The notes under the pieces were generated by a model, which saw only the letters and a program-made list of their open reading frames with translations, was not told the origin of the DNA and did no database searches. The translations under genes were made by a program, and so were the position numbers. From Saccharopolyspora gloriosae (GTDB lineage Bacteria; Actinomycetota; Actinomycetes; Mycobacteriales; Pseudonocardiaceae): a DNA stretch of 64,000 nt. Within the stretch, counting starts at the first letter, position 1. Each line of letters begins with the position of its first letter. The stretch lies in NCBI RefSeq assembly GCF_022828475.1, contig NZ_CP059557.1:558001-622000 (forward strand), given 5' to 3'. Positions 1 through 9,922 of the stretch are shown in pieces.

Positions 1-288
1 GAGACCGCCGAGTACTGGGCGGTGCGCCCGCGCGGTTCGCAGCTCGGCGCGTGGGCCTCGCCGCAGTCCCGGGTGGTGACCGGACGCGAGGCGCTGCAGT
101 CCTCGCTCAACGGCATCGAACGACGCTTCGCCGATGCCGAGAAGGTTCCGGTGCCGCCGCACTGGGGCGGCTGGCGCATCCTCCCCGAGGCCGTGGAGTT
201 CTGGCAGGGCCGTCCGGATCGGCTGCACGACCGCCTCCGCTTCCGCCGCAACGACGCCGACTGGGCAGTCGAACGGCTTGCTCCGTAA
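1..288 (+). CDS. pdxH: Pyridoxamine 5'-phosphate oxidase, C-terminal part
   Basis: The reading frame is open from the first base of the window, so only about the last 95 residues are present. It contains the family's C-terminal signature: [16 protein letters not shown], then [16 protein letters not shown] and RLHDR, ending in ERLAP. In this family these segments contact FMN and the pyridoxine phosphate substrate. The enzyme oxidises pyridoxamine or pyridoxine 5'-phosphate to pyridoxal 5'-phosphate in the cytoplasm. The rest of the gene lies to the left of the window. The gap of 109 bases to the next gene carries a candidate promoter for that gene and nothing else recognised. Confidence 0.93.
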   Translation, partial: ETAEYWAVRPRGSQLGAWASPQSRVVTGREALQSSLNGIERRFADAEKVPVPPHWGGWRILPEAVEFWQGRPDRLHDRLRFRRNDADWAVERLAP

Positions 289-383
289 GGCCCCGCTGCT
301 CGGGTGTCGAGCGTTCACCTGGATGGCGGCCGGAGGTCGTCGGGTGCGTCACAACGGCAGGTTTCTTTAGCGAGGCTCATGGC

Positions 384-389
384 TAGGCT
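384..389 (+). promoter_or_regulatory. Candidate -10 box for a leaderless MFS transcript
   Basis: TAGGCT ends 8 nt before the GTG at 398, and no Shine-Dalgarno sequence lies between them. A weak TTTCTT lies 16 nt upstream. This geometry matches a leaderless transcript that starts at the start codon. It is inferred from position and consensus only. Confidence 0.4.
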
Positions 390-397
390 GGCCCCTC

Positions 398-1684
398 GTG
401 GACCAGCACACCAGCGCTACGGAAAACCGGCGGTCGTGGCGGAAATTGCTCGGCAAGATCGTGCTCGACACCCGGCCGCTGGGATTCCCGGCGTACCGGC
501 GGCTGTGGACCTCCAGCATCGTCACGTCGGTCGGTGCCCAGTTCAGTGCCGTCGCCGTGCCCAAGCAGCTCTACGACCTCACCGGGAACTCCGCCTACGT
601 CGGGCTCGCCGGGATCTTCGGACTGGTGCCGCTGCTGGTGTTCGGGCTCTGGGGCGGTGCCGTCGCCGACACCGTGGACCGCCGGAAGCTGCTGCTGGTC
701 ACCAACAGCGGCCTCGCCGCGACCGCGACTCTGCTGTGGCTGGTGGCCGCCGGCGGCGTCGGCTCGGTGTGGCTGGTGCTGGTGCTGTTCGCGTTGCAGC
801 AAACCTGTTTCGCGGTGAACATGCCTGCCCGCAGCGCCGCCATCGCCCGGATCATCCCCGCGCCGCTGCTGCCGTCGGCGCAGGCGCTCAGTTCCACCGT
901 GTTCCAGCTCGGATCCGTCGTCGGGCCGCTGCTGGCCGGTGTGCTGCTGCCACTGCTCGGACTGTCGGTGCTGTACCTGGTGGACGCGCTCGCGCTCACC
1001 GTCGCGGTGTGGGCGGTGTTCCGGTTGCCCGCGATGCCGCCGCAGGCCGGGGCGCCGACGAAGGCCGGGCTGCGGTCGGTCATCGACGGATTCCGCTACC
1101 TCGCAACGCATCCCGTGCTGCTCGCGTCGTTCCTGATGGACATCATCGCGATGGTGTTCGGCATGCCGCGAGCCCTGTTCCCCGAACTCGCCGAACGGGT
1201 CTACGGCGACCCGGCGGGCGGCGGCGTGGCGCTGGGCCTGCTCTACGCGGCGATCCCGTTGGGCGCCTTCGTGTTCGGCGTGCTGTCCGGCTGGCTGCAC
1301 CGCATCGTGCGCCACGGTGTCGGTGTCACCATCGGCGTCATCGTCTGGGGCGTGGCGATCATCGGTTTCGGGCTGTCGGACTCGTTGTGGCTCGGCGTCG
1401 TGTTCCTCGCCATCGGCGGCGGCGCGGACCTGGTGAGCATGGTCTACCGGAGCTCGATGCTGCAGGCCGCCGCGACCGATGAGATGCGCGGCCGCATCCA
1501 GGGCGTGTTCACCGTCGTCGTCGCGGGCGGACCGCGGCTCGCGGACGTGCTGCACGGCAGCGGTGGCGCCGCGATCGGCGCGCAGACCACGATCGCCGCG
1601 GGCGGAGTGCTCGTCGTGGTGTGCGCAGTGGCAGCCGTCCTGCTGTTCCCGGCGTTCTGGCGCTACCGCGCTCCGACCGCCTAG
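398..1684 (+). CDS. MFS transporter, EntS/MFS_3-like
   Basis: This 428-residue protein has about twelve hydrophobic segments, the usual number for the major facilitator superfamily. The loop between segments 2 and 3 (about residues 86-97) carries GGAVADTVDRRK, a version of the conserved MFS motif A. Overall it looks like the MFS_3 / enterobactin-exporter-like drug and siderophore exporter group, acting in the plasma membrane by proton exchange. The substrate cannot be read from the sequence. The GTG at 398 is chosen because a -10-like TAGGCT lies 8 nt upstream. It is preceded by pdxH and followed by a repeat element, so it is probably a single-gene unit. Confidence 0.85.
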   Translation: MDQHTSATENRRSWRKLLGKIVLDTRPLGFPAYRRLWTSSIVTSVGAQFSAVAVPKQLYDLTGNSAYVGLAGIFGLVPLLVFGLWGGAVADTVDRRKLLLVTNSGLAATATLLWLVAAGGVGSVWLVLVLFALQQTCFAVNMPARSAAIARIIPAPLLPSAQALSSTVFQLGSVVGPLLAGVLLPLLGLSVLYLVDALALTVAVWAVFRLPAMPPQAGAPTKAGLRSVIDGFRYLATHPVLLASFLMDIIAMVFGMPRALFPELAERVYGDPAGGGVALGLLYAAIPLGAFVFGVLSGWLHRIVRHGVGVTIGVIVWGVAIIGFGLSDSLWLGVVFLAIGGGADLVSMVYRSSMLQAAATDEMRGRIQGVFTVVVAGGPRLADVLHGSGGAAIGAQTTIAAGGVLVVVCAVAAVLLFPAFWRYRAPTA

Positions 1685-1835
1685 GGGCGGCCTGCGGAGG
1701 TGTCCGTTTCAGCGGGGCGTCAGTGAGCCGCTCGCTGCGGGATCTTTTTCCGAGTGGCTTCGCGAGTCCTCGCGGGAGGCTCACTGAGAACCCGCCGGTT
1801 GTTCGCTTGGGCCGGCTTCGCCGCTGACAAGACAC
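1685..1835 (+). repeat. Structured intergenic repeat, copy A
   Basis: This is one of four copies of an imperfect element of about 150-180 bp (others at 4554-4730, 48506-48674 and 60049-60218). It starts directly after the MFS stop codon. Internal inverted arms lie at 1721-1735 and 1772-1786, matching at 13 of 15 positions. The end reads CCGCTGACAAGACA, close to the CCGCTGACAGGACA end of copy C. The rest of the 427-base gap to the permease, 1836-2111, shows nothing clear. Confidence 0.75.
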
Positions 1836-2111
1836 GGATCGAAAGATCGGTCTGCAGAGGCTCCCGGCTGTCGCGATCTCACCGGATCGGTGCAGTGATC
1901 GGGCGGTGGTGCGGGAGCCGGTGACGGTCTGGTGTCGATCGGGGGCGGAACTATGCCGATCGGGTTCCGTTCAGGTCACCGCGAGGCGTGAAAAGCGCAG
2001 GCCGCGAGGTGTCACTAGGGCATTCGGCCGCACCGGATACGACCGGTGGCGCAGGCGTCCTACCAGGGGTGCCCCAAGATCGCCCCAGGTGAACCGGCAC
2101 ACTTTCCTGCC

Positions 2112-3506
2112 ATGGCCAACGACACGACCATGGACAACGAGTCGCCCGACGGTGCGCAGCCCGGCCTGAAGAAGGTCATGGGGCCGAAACTGCTCCTGTT
2201 CTTCGTGGTGGGCGACATCCTCGGCACCACGGTGTACTCCCTGACCGGCAAGGTCGCAGGCAAGGTCGGCGGCGCGCTGTGGATCCCGTTCGTGGTCGCC
2301 TTCGTGGTCGCGTTCCTCACCGCGTGCAGTTACCTGGAACTGGTGGGCAAGTACCCGAAGGCCGGTGGCGCACCGCTGTACGTGCATCGCGCGTTCGGCA
2401 TCCACTTCATCACCTTCATCATCGCGTTCGCCGTGATGTGCTCCGGCATCACCTCGGCGGCCTCGGCCGCGCAGGCGTTCAGCGGCAACTACCTGGAGGA
2501 GATCTTCCCCGAGGTGGGACCGCTCGCGATCGTCGTCGCGCTGGCGTTCCTGGTCCTGCTCGCCCTGGTCAACTTCAGGGGCGTCGGCGAGTCGGTGAAG
2601 ATGAACGTGGTGCTGACCTGCGTGGAACTCGGCGGGCTGCTGCTGGTCATCGCCTTCGGCGTCTACGCGCTGATCAGCGGCTCCAGCGACCCGGCGGTCG
2701 CGCCGGATCCGGGCAGGCTGCTGGAGTTCAACCCGGACTCCAGCCCGCTGCTGGCCGTCACCTCGGCGACCGCGCTGGCGTTCTTCGCGATGGTCGGTTT
2801 CGAGGACTCGGTGAACATGGCCGAGGAGACCCGCAACCCGGCGAAGGTCTTCCCGCGCGCGCTGCTGCTGGGCCTGGCCATCACCGCCGCCATCTACCTG
2901 ATCATCGCGGTGATCACCTCGACGCTGGTGCCCACCGATGAGCTCGCCGCGACCGACGCGCCGCTGCTGCTGGTCGTGAAGGCCGCCGCACCGTGGTTCC
3001 CGCCGATCCTGTTCTCCATCATCGCGCTGTTCGCCGTCACCAACACCGCGCTGATCAACATGCTGATGGCCAGCCGCCTCGTTTACGGCATGTCGAACGA
3101 GCGGATCATCCCGTCGGTGTTCGGCCGAGTGCACCGCTCGCGGCAGACGCCGTGGGTCGCGATCCTGTTCACCAGCATCCTGGCCGTGGTGTTGGTGAGC
3201 CTGCTGGAGATCGAGGACCTGGGCAGCACCACCTCGCTGCTGCTGCTGGTCGTGTTCGCCATCGTCAACGTGGCGGTGCTGGTGCTGCGCAAGGACGTCG
3301 TGGAGCACAAGCACTTCAAGGCGCCGACCTGGGTGCCCGTGCTGGGTGCCGTGCTGTGCCTGTTCTTCGCGAGCCCGCTGTCGGGCCGTCCCGTCGCCGA
3401 ATACCTGGTCGCCGGGGCGCTGCTGCTCATCGGCGTCGTGTTCTGGGGCGTGAACCGGCTGATCGTGGGACGCGTCGACTTCGACGCGGACAAGCTGGCC
3501 AAGTAA
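2112..3506 (+). CDS. APC family amino-acid permease
   Basis: This 464-residue protein has about twelve membrane segments in the amino acid-polyamine-organocation arrangement. The first segment contains GDILGTTVYSLTGKVAG, which matches the unwound helix 1 of APC permeases where substrate binds. FAMVGFEDSVNMAEET matches the conserved helix 6 region. It probably imports an amino acid or polyamine using the proton gradient. The ATG at 2112 is preferred to an upstream in-frame ATG at 2046 because the extra 22 residues are not membrane-like and lack family resemblance. A strong intrinsic terminator follows 12 nt after the stop. It appears monocistronic. Confidence 0.87.
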   Translation: MANDTTMDNESPDGAQPGLKKVMGPKLLLFFVVGDILGTTVYSLTGKVAGKVGGALWIPFVVAFVVAFLTACSYLELVGKYPKAGGAPLYVHRAFGIHFITFIIAFAVMCSGITSAASAAQAFSGNYLEEIFPEVGPLAIVVALAFLVLLALVNFRGVGESVKMNVVLTCVELGGLLLVIAFGVYALISGSSDPAVAPDPGRLLEFNPDSSPLLAVTSATALAFFAMVGFEDSVNMAEETRNPAKVFPRALLLGLAITAAIYLIIAVITSTLVPTDELAATDAPLLLVVKAAAPWFPPILFSIIALFAVTNTALINMLMASRLVYGMSNERIIPSVFGRVHRSRQTPWVAILFTSILAVVLVSLLEIEDLGSTTSLLLLVVFAIVNVAVLVLRKDVVEHKHFKAPTWVPVLGAVLCLFFASPLSGRPVAEYLVAGALLLIGVVFWGVNRLIVGRVDFDADKLAK

Positions 3507-3517
3507 CCGGCTCGCGG

Positions 3518-3560
3518 AAAGCCCCGTCCACGCGGAGAAATCCGCGGGCGGGGCTTTTTT
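3518..3560 (+). terminator. Intrinsic terminator after the permease gene
   Basis: AAAGCCCCG pairs with CGGGGCTTT across an inner CGCGGA/TCCGCG stem and a GAAA loop, and the hairpin runs into six Ts. This is a textbook rho-independent terminator just downstream of the permease stop. Confidence 0.9.
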
Positions 3561-3591
3561 CGCGTCGCCGACGGACGCGGCGCGCACGTTC

Positions 3592-3597
3592 TAGAGT
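3592..3597 (+). promoter_or_regulatory. Candidate -10 box for a leaderless epimerase transcript
   Basis: TAGAGT ends exactly 7 nt before the GTG at 3605, with no ribosome binding site. The spacing suggests that transcription begins at the start codon. Confidence 0.5.
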
Positions 3598-3604
3598 GGT
3601 CGCT

Positions 3605-4525
3605 GTGAATGATCCAGTCGCGGCCACCGGCAGGCAGTTCGAGATCGTCCACGGCGCCGCGCGCGCCGTGGTCACCGAAGTCGGCGCCGCGCTGCGCTCC
3701 TTCGACGTGGACGGAGTGGCGTACTCCGAGACCTACGACGCCGACCGGCTGCCGCCGGGCGGCGCGGGCGCGGTGCTGGTGCCGTGGCCGAACCGGGTCA
3801 CCGACGGCCGGTGGACCCTGGAGCGGGAGCCGCAGCAGTTGGCGCTCACCGAACCGGATCGGCACAACGCGATCCACGGCCTGCTCCGGCACACCGCCTG
3901 GACGGTGGTGGAGCACGCCGAGTCGACGATCGTGCTGCACGCGATGGTGCCGGTGCAGCCGGGCTGGCCGGTTCCGCTGCTCACCTCGATCGGCTACGCC
4001 CTGGACGACTCCGGGCTGACCGTCACGCACACCGTGGAGAACCTCGGCAAGCGCGCGGTCCCGTTCGGCGTCGGCGTGCACCCGTACCCGCGCGCCGGAC
4101 TCGCCGAGACCGACGAGTGCACGCTGCGGCTGGCGGCGGCGACGGTGCTGCCGGTGGACCCGGAGCGGCTGCTGCCGGTGCGCCCGCCGCGCGCCTTGGA
4201 AGGCGACGAGCAGGACTTCCGCCGTGGCCGCCGGTTGGCGGGCGTGTTGCTGGACACCGCGTTCGGCGGCGCCGCACCCGATCCCGGTGACTCCCTGATC
4301 CGGCACTCGCTTACCGACCCGGCCGGGCACGGAGTGGAGCTGTGGGCGGACGCGGTGTTCAAGTGGGTGCAGGTCTACACCAACGACGAGTTCCCCGGCC
4401 GCGGCCGAGCCGTCGCCATCGAACCCATGACCTGCCCACCGGACGCCCTCAACTCCGGCACCGACCTGATCACCCTGAACCCGGGCGAGGACTGGATCGC
4501 CCAGTGGGGGCTGCGCCCGTTCTGA
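3605..4525 (+). CDS. Aldose 1-epimerase family protein (GalM-like)
   Basis: The product is 306 residues, typical for the bacterial aldose 1-epimerase / YeaD-like family of cytoplasmic mutarotases, which interconvert alpha and beta anomers of sugars. Visible family marks are PWPNR near residue 60 (sugar-binding Arg), HNAIHGLLRH (first His), GVHPYPRAG (second His, general acid in the family) and IEPMTCPPDALN followed by LNPGED, where the catalytic Glu is expected. A GTG start at 3605 is chosen from the beta-strand-rich start of the family fold and the -10 box 7 nt upstream. The natural sugar is unknown. Confidence 0.85.
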   Translation: MNDPVAATGRQFEIVHGAARAVVTEVGAALRSFDVDGVAYSETYDADRLPPGGAGAVLVPWPNRVTDGRWTLEREPQQLALTEPDRHNAIHGLLRHTAWTVVEHAESTIVLHAMVPVQPGWPVPLLTSIGYALDDSGLTVTHTVENLGKRAVPFGVGVHPYPRAGLAETDECTLRLAAATVLPVDPERLLPVRPPRALEGDEQDFRRGRRLAGVLLDTAFGGAAPDPGDSLIRHSLTDPAGHGVELWADAVFKWVQVYTNDEFPGRGRAVAIEPMTCPPDALNSGTDLITLNPGEDWIAQWGLRPF

Positions 4526-4553
4526 GCCTGCCCGCACGCGTGTCAGAGGTCGT

Positions 4554-4730
4554 TGTCCTGTCGGCGGCGAAGCCGATGAGCGGTGACCACGCACGCAGAT
4601 CGACCATCGGCGGGTTCTCAGTGAGCCTCTCGCGAGGACGCCTTTTTCTCTCGTGACGGAGCCACTCGGGAAGAGATCCCGCAGCGAGAGGCTCACTGAG
4701 GTTCCGTTATCCGGACACCTCCGCGAAGCG
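4554..4730 (-). repeat. Structured intergenic repeat, copy B
   Basis: This is the second copy of the element, inverted relative to copy A. It has a perfect 15-bp inverted repeat, CAGTGAGCCTCTCGC at 4619-4633 against 4684-4698. It fills almost the whole gap between the convergent epimerase and acyl-CoA dehydrogenase genes and could act as a bidirectional terminator. Confidence 0.75.
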
Positions 4731-4733
4731 AGA

Positions 4734-5870
4734 TCAAAGCCCGCGGGCGATGAGCATCCGCTGGATCTGGTTGGTGCCCTCGAAGATCTGCAGCACCTTC
4801 GCCTCGCGCATGTAGCGCTCGGCGGGGAAGTCGCGGGTGTAGCCGGCGCCGCCTAGGACCTGCACCGCGTCCGTGGTCACCTTCATCGCGGCGTCCGTGG
4901 CCACCAGTTTCGCCACCGACGCCTGCATCCCGAACGGCCTGCCCGCGTCGCGCCGCCGCGCCCCGTCGAGGTAGGCGGCGCGGGCCGACTGCACGGCGGC
5001 GGCCATGTCGGCGAGCAGGAACTCGATGCCCTGGAACTCGATGATCGCTTTCCCGAACTGCCTGCGCTGCCGCGCGTAGTCCACGGCGAGGTCCAGCGCG
5101 GCCTGGGCCAGGCCGACGGCGCAGGCGGCGATGCCGAGCCGTCCGGAGTCCAGCGCGTTCAACGCGATGGACAGGCCCTGGCCCTCCGCGCCGATGAGCC
5201 GCTCCGCCGGTACTCGGGCGCCGTCGAACAACAGCTCCGTGGTGGGGGAACCGGTGAGGCCCATCTTGCGTTCCGGCGGCGCCGCCGACAGGCCCGCGGT
5301 CTCACCGTCGACGAGCAGGCAGCTGATGCCGCGCGGTCCGTCATCGGAGGTCCGCGCCATCAGCGTGTAGAAATCCGCCACGCCGCCGTGCGTGATCCAT
5401 GATTTGGCGCCGGTGACCACGTAGTCGTCGGCGGCGCGCACGGCTCGGGTGTTCAGGGCGGCGGCGTCGGAACCCGCGTGCGCCTCGGACAGCGCGTAGC
5501 CGCCGAGCAGCTCCCCGCCGATCATCTCCGGCAGCCACCGTTCGCGCTGCTCAGCGGTGCCGTAGGTGGCGAGCGGATAGCAGGACATGGTGTGCACGGA
5601 CAGTCCGACGCCGACCGTCATCCACGCGCTGCTGAGCTCTTCGAGGACCTGGAGGTAGACCTCGTAGGGCTGTGCGCCGCCGCCGTGCTCCTCCGGGTAC
5701 GGAAGGCCGAGCAGGCCGGACGCGCCGAGCAGCCGGAACGCCTTGCGGGGGAAGTTCTCGTGCTCCTCCGCGTTCGCGGCGGCGGGGGCGAGCTCGTCGC
5801 GGGCGATCTCCGCGGTCAGGTCGAGCAGGTCGGTGGCTTCCTGGTCGGGCAGGAGGCGGTCAACGGCCAT
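4734..5870 (-). CDS. Acyl-CoA dehydrogenase
   Basis: This 378-residue flavoprotein matches the acyl-CoA dehydrogenase family throughout. It has the first family signature (ALSEAHAGSDAAAL), the second (VLGGAGYTRDFPAERYMREAK) in its C-terminal domain, and QIFEGTNQIQR near the end, where the Glu corresponds to the catalytic base of medium- and short-chain enzymes. It would introduce the alpha-beta double bond of an acyl-CoA during fatty-acid or branched-chain amino-acid breakdown. The ATG at 5870 begins the conserved region; a longer in-frame start at 5978 would overlap the operator and is unlikely. It is divergent from a TetR regulator with a shared palindrome, so that regulator probably represses it. 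Chain-length preference is not readable. Confidence 0.9.
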   Translation of the reverse strand: MAVDRLLPDQEATDLLDLTAEIARDELAPAAANAEEHENFPRKAFRLLGASGLLGLPYPEEHGGGAQPYEVYLQVLEELSSAWMTVGVGLSVHTMSCYPLATYGTAEQRERWLPEMIGGELLGGYALSEAHAGSDAAALNTRAVRAADDYVVTGAKSWITHGGVADFYTLMARTSDDGPRGISCLLVDGETAGLSAAPPERKMGLTGSPTTELLFDGARVPAERLIGAEGQGLSIALNALDSGRLGIAACAVGLAQAALDLAVDYARQRRQFGKAIIEFQGIEFLLADMAAAVQSARAAYLDGARRRDAGRPFGMQASVAKLVATDAAMKVTTDAVQVLGGAGYTRDFPAERYMREAKVLQIFEGTNQIQRMLIARGL

Positions 5871-5967
5871 GGTGGCGCTCCTCGGGCGGAACGGTCGGTG
5901 CGAGCGGTGCGAGGCGTGGGGCCGGGGCGGATCGGCGGTTCCGCATGGCGAACGCCGCGGCAGATCG

Positions 5968-6009
5968 ACAGTACTCATATCAGTACTGCAGGACTAGTAA
6001 GAGTACTGT
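5968..6009. promoter_or_regulatory. Candidate TetR operator between the divergent genes
   Basis: ACAGTACTC at 5968-5976 is the exact reverse complement of GAGTACTGT at 6001-6009, and another AGTACT lies between them at 5982-5987. The segment is strikingly AT-rich for this genome. Its place between a dehydrogenase and a TetR gene suggests the regulator's own binding site, controlling both directions. Confidence 0.6.
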
Positions 6010-6074
6010 TAATGTCCGTTTCGCACCAGGCCCGGCGGCCCGTCGGGCTGCTGCGCTGTGGCAGTCTCGTTCGC

Positions 6075-6794
6075 ATGAACGCCCCCGACCCGGCCGCGCG
6101 CGCCGACCAGGCGACCGCCGGAACGGCCCGCCGCCGCGGCGCCGCGCGATCCCAGGGATCGCCGGAACAACGCCGCGCCGAGCTGCTCGACCGGCTGTGC
6201 GCGCTGTTCCTGGAGGAGGGGTTCGCCCGCTTCACCCTCGACGACCTCGCCGCCCGCCTGCACTGTTCGAAGTCGACGCTCTACACGCTCGCGGGCAGCA
6301 AGGAACAACTCGCGGTGCGCGTCGTCGGGCAGTTCTTCAAGAACGCCACGGCGGGCATCGAACGCTCGGTCGCCGAGGTCACCGATGCGCGCGCCCAGAT
6401 GCGCGCCTACCTCGACGCCGCCGCCGAGCAACTGCGCCCGGCGTCCCGGCGGTTCATCGCGGACATGGCCGCCAACCCGGCCACCAGCGCGACCTACCAG
6501 GCCAACGCCCGCGCCGCCGCCGAGCACATGCGCCGCTACATCCGCGACGGCGTCCGCGAAGGCGTGTTCCGCGAGGTCCACGCCGCGTTCGTCGCCGAAA
6601 TGGTCAGCGGCACCATCGGTGCCATCCAGCGCGGCGAGATCGCCGAACGCACCGGCCTGTCCGACGCGGAGGCCTTCGCGGAGCTGTCCCAGTTCCTGCT
6701 CGGCGGCCTGTTCGAGCCGGCGGTCGGCGATTCACGGATCACCCCACTCGTCGCGGAGCACACTGGTCCGCGGCACCCGACCGGCCGGCGCTAG
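6075..6794 (+). CDS. TetR family transcriptional regulator
   Basis: The 239-residue product has a low-complexity lead of about 35 residues, then a TetR DNA-binding domain: helix LCALFLEEGFARFTLDDLAARL, in short segments, followed by the recognition helix CSKSTLYTLAGSKEQL. The C-terminal part is helical and variable, as expected for the ligand-binding domain. The start is placed at the ATG at 6075; there is no strong ribosome binding site, so it may be leaderless or begin slightly elsewhere. It is transcribed away from the acyl-CoA dehydrogenase, and the AGTACT palindrome between them is the likely operator. An acyl-CoA or fatty acid is the natural guess for the ligand, from context only. Confidence 0.85.
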   Translation: MNAPDPAARADQATAGTARRRGAARSQGSPEQRRAELLDRLCALFLEEGFARFTLDDLAARLHCSKSTLYTLAGSKEQLAVRVVGQFFKNATAGIERSVAEVTDARAQMRAYLDAAAEQLRPASRRFIADMAANPATSATYQANARAAAEHMRRYIRDGVREGVFREVHAAFVAEMVSGTIGAIQRGEIAERTGLSDAEAFAELSQFLLGGLFEPAVGDSRITPLVAEHTGPRHPTGRR

Positions 6795-6858
6795 CCCGCG
6801 GGCGCGGTGTCCGGCTCCGGCCGCAAGTTCAGCACGTCAGCACCAGCACGGAGGAAAC

Positions 6859-7791
6859 GTGATCGTCATCGGTGGAGAGGCCCTCGTCGACCTCGTCCCG
6901 GACACCGCCACGGCAGGCGGCGAACTGGGGCCACTGCACCCCCGGCTCGGGGGCGGCCCGTACAACGTGGCGGTCGCCCTGGGCAGGCTCGACGTGCCGT
7001 CCGGTTTCCACGCCACCCTGTCCACCGACCAGTTCGGCGACAAGCTCCTGGAGCGGCTGGTCGACTCCGGGGTGCGCACGGACCTGGTCCGGCGCGGGCC
7101 GGAGCCGACGATGCTGGCCGTGGTGGGGCTGAGCGAGGACGGCTCGGCGCGCTACAGCTTCCACACCGAGGGCACCGCCGCCCGGTTCGTGGCCGACCCC
7201 GGTCCGCTGTCCGGCGAGGTCAGCGCGGTGTCGTTCGGGACGCTCGGCATGGTGCTGGAGCCCGGTGCGTCCACCTACGAGGCGGTGCTGTTCCGGGAGG
7301 CCGAGCGGGGCCGGTTCGTGGCGCTGGACCCGAACATCCGCGCGGACCTGATCGCCGACCCGGCGGCCTACCGCGAGCGGTTCGAGAGCTGGCTGCCGTC
7401 GGTGCACCTGTTGAAGCTGTCCGTGGAGGACGCGGAGTGGTTGGCCGGGGACGAGGGCCTGGACGCGGCGCTGCGCCGCTGGCAGCAGGCCGGGCCTGCG
7501 GGCCTGGTGCTCACCCGCGGCGCGGACGGGCTGGCCGCGCTGGTCGGGGACGGGGAGCTCGTCGAGGTGCCCGGGGTGCGCGCCCAGGTGGCCGACACCA
7601 TCGGCGCGGGCGACACGGTGCACGCGGCGCTGCTCGCCTGGCTGCACCGCAACGACGCCCTCGCGCCGGAGGCGGTGCGCGCGCTGACCCACGATCAGTG
7701 GCGCGAAGCCCTCACCTTCGCCGCCCGAGCCGCGGCCATCACCGTCTCCCGCCCCGGAGCCGAACCCCCCACCTCCGCCGAACTTTCCTGA
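6859..7791 (+). CDS. PfkB family carbohydrate kinase (fructokinase-like)
   Basis: The product is 310 residues and shows the ribokinase/PfkB fold: an N-terminal IGGEALVDLVPD strand, the GGGPYNVAVALGRL segment corresponding to PfkB signature 1, and DTIGAGDTVHAALLAW, signature 2, with the catalytic base Asp at about residue 252. It would phosphorylate a sugar or related alcohol with ATP in the cytoplasm. Overall resemblance is to fructokinases and 2-keto-3-deoxygluconate kinases, but the substrate is not certain. The GTG at 6859 has an excellent GGAGG 4 nt upstream. No sugar transporter is adjacent. Confidence 0.86.
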   Translation: MIVIGGEALVDLVPDTATAGGELGPLHPRLGGGPYNVAVALGRLDVPSGFHATLSTDQFGDKLLERLVDSGVRTDLVRRGPEPTMLAVVGLSEDGSARYSFHTEGTAARFVADPGPLSGEVSAVSFGTLGMVLEPGASTYEAVLFREAERGRFVALDPNIRADLIADPAAYRERFESWLPSVHLLKLSVEDAEWLAGDEGLDAALRRWQQAGPAGLVLTRGADGLAALVGDGELVEVPGVRAQVADTIGAGDTVHAALLAWLHRNDALAPEAVRALTHDQWREALTFAARAAAITVSRPGAEPPTSAELS

Positions 7792-7809
7792 TCACCCCGC
7801 CCGGGCTCC

Positions 7810-7827
7810 CGATTTCGCGAGAAGTTG
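7810..7827. repeat. 18-bp palindrome, copy 1
   Basis: Arms CGATTTC and GAAGTTG (5 of 7 pairs match, one more is a G-T pairing) surround GCGA. It is a slightly decayed member of a family with perfect copies elsewhere in the window, 87 bp from copy 2. Confidence 0.6.
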
Positions 7828-7896
7828 AACGGGATCATTCCGGGCGTCCCGGCGTTCCCCCAGCTCAGCAAGGGCTTTGGCGCGGTGGCGGCCATT

Positions 7897-7914
7897 CGAT
7901 TTCTTGCGAAATCG
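7897..7914. repeat. 18-bp palindrome, copy 2
   Basis: CGATTTC and GAAATCG form a perfect 7-bp stem around TTGC. Confidence 0.65.
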
Positions 7915-8390
7915 CAGCGGTCACTGTCCGTGCGGCGGCGCTGAGCTGGGGGAATGGGGGTTTCTGGGGTGCCGGGTCGCTCACCTGAGGCGGCGACTCC
8001 TGGCGGGGTGAGCGCGGTGCGGTGGCGCGCGGGGGTGGTTCGGGCATATCGGACGGCGGCGCGGGGCGGGGGTTCCGGCTCGGCGCGGCGGACGGGGGAA
8101 GCGGGCGGCCGGTTGCGGCAACCGGGCGCCGGGCGCGTGGCGTCCGGGCTGATCTGCGATGTGATCGTGGTCCCACCGGCCCAAAAGGGCTAACACGATT
8201 GCTGCGCGAGAGGCCTGAAGCGGTCTAGCGTGGCACCTGACAGGACCCCAACGGGGTGGTGCTGCGGCGGTCCGGAGAACCCGGCCGACGCATGCGCGCG
8301 ACCGACCACGCTGCCCGAGCACTGCGGTGACGGGAAGTGCGCAGTCGTCGGCGAAGCGCCACCCCCATCACGAGCGCGAGAGGTTCCCGA

Positions 8391-9695
<1,305 letters not shown>

Positions 9696-9908
9696 GCCAT
9701 CGGCGCCGCGTCATCGGAGGCACCCGGTGAGCTGTGCGGGCTCAACGGGGAGTCGTCGTCGACGGCACTGAATCGAAAGCTGAATCGTCCTAGCGGCTCC
9801 GGCCGCGGCGGGTATCGGCCCGCCGACAGTTCCGTCCAGGCCCCGGTGCCCGGCTTCTCAGCCGGTCCCGGGGCCGACTCGTGTCCGGTGCGCGGCGGGC
9901 GAGGTGCG

Positions 9909-9914
9909 TACGGT
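9909..9914 (+). promoter_or_regulatory. Candidate -10 box for photolyase
   Basis: TACGGT lies 8 nt before the ATG at 9923 with no Shine-Dalgarno between, consistent with a leaderless transcript. Confidence 0.4.
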
Positions 9915-9922
9915 CGGTGGGC

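Larger units (their letters stand above)
7792..8390. other. 599-bp gap upstream of citrate synthase
   Basis: No gene is supported here. It holds two copies of the 18-bp palindrome family (7810-7827 and 7897-7914), GC-rich filler, and near 8199-8231 a weak promoter-like stretch with TTGCTG and TAGCGT spaced too far apart to be convincing. A long leader ahead of the citrate synthase gene is possible. Confidence 0.5.
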
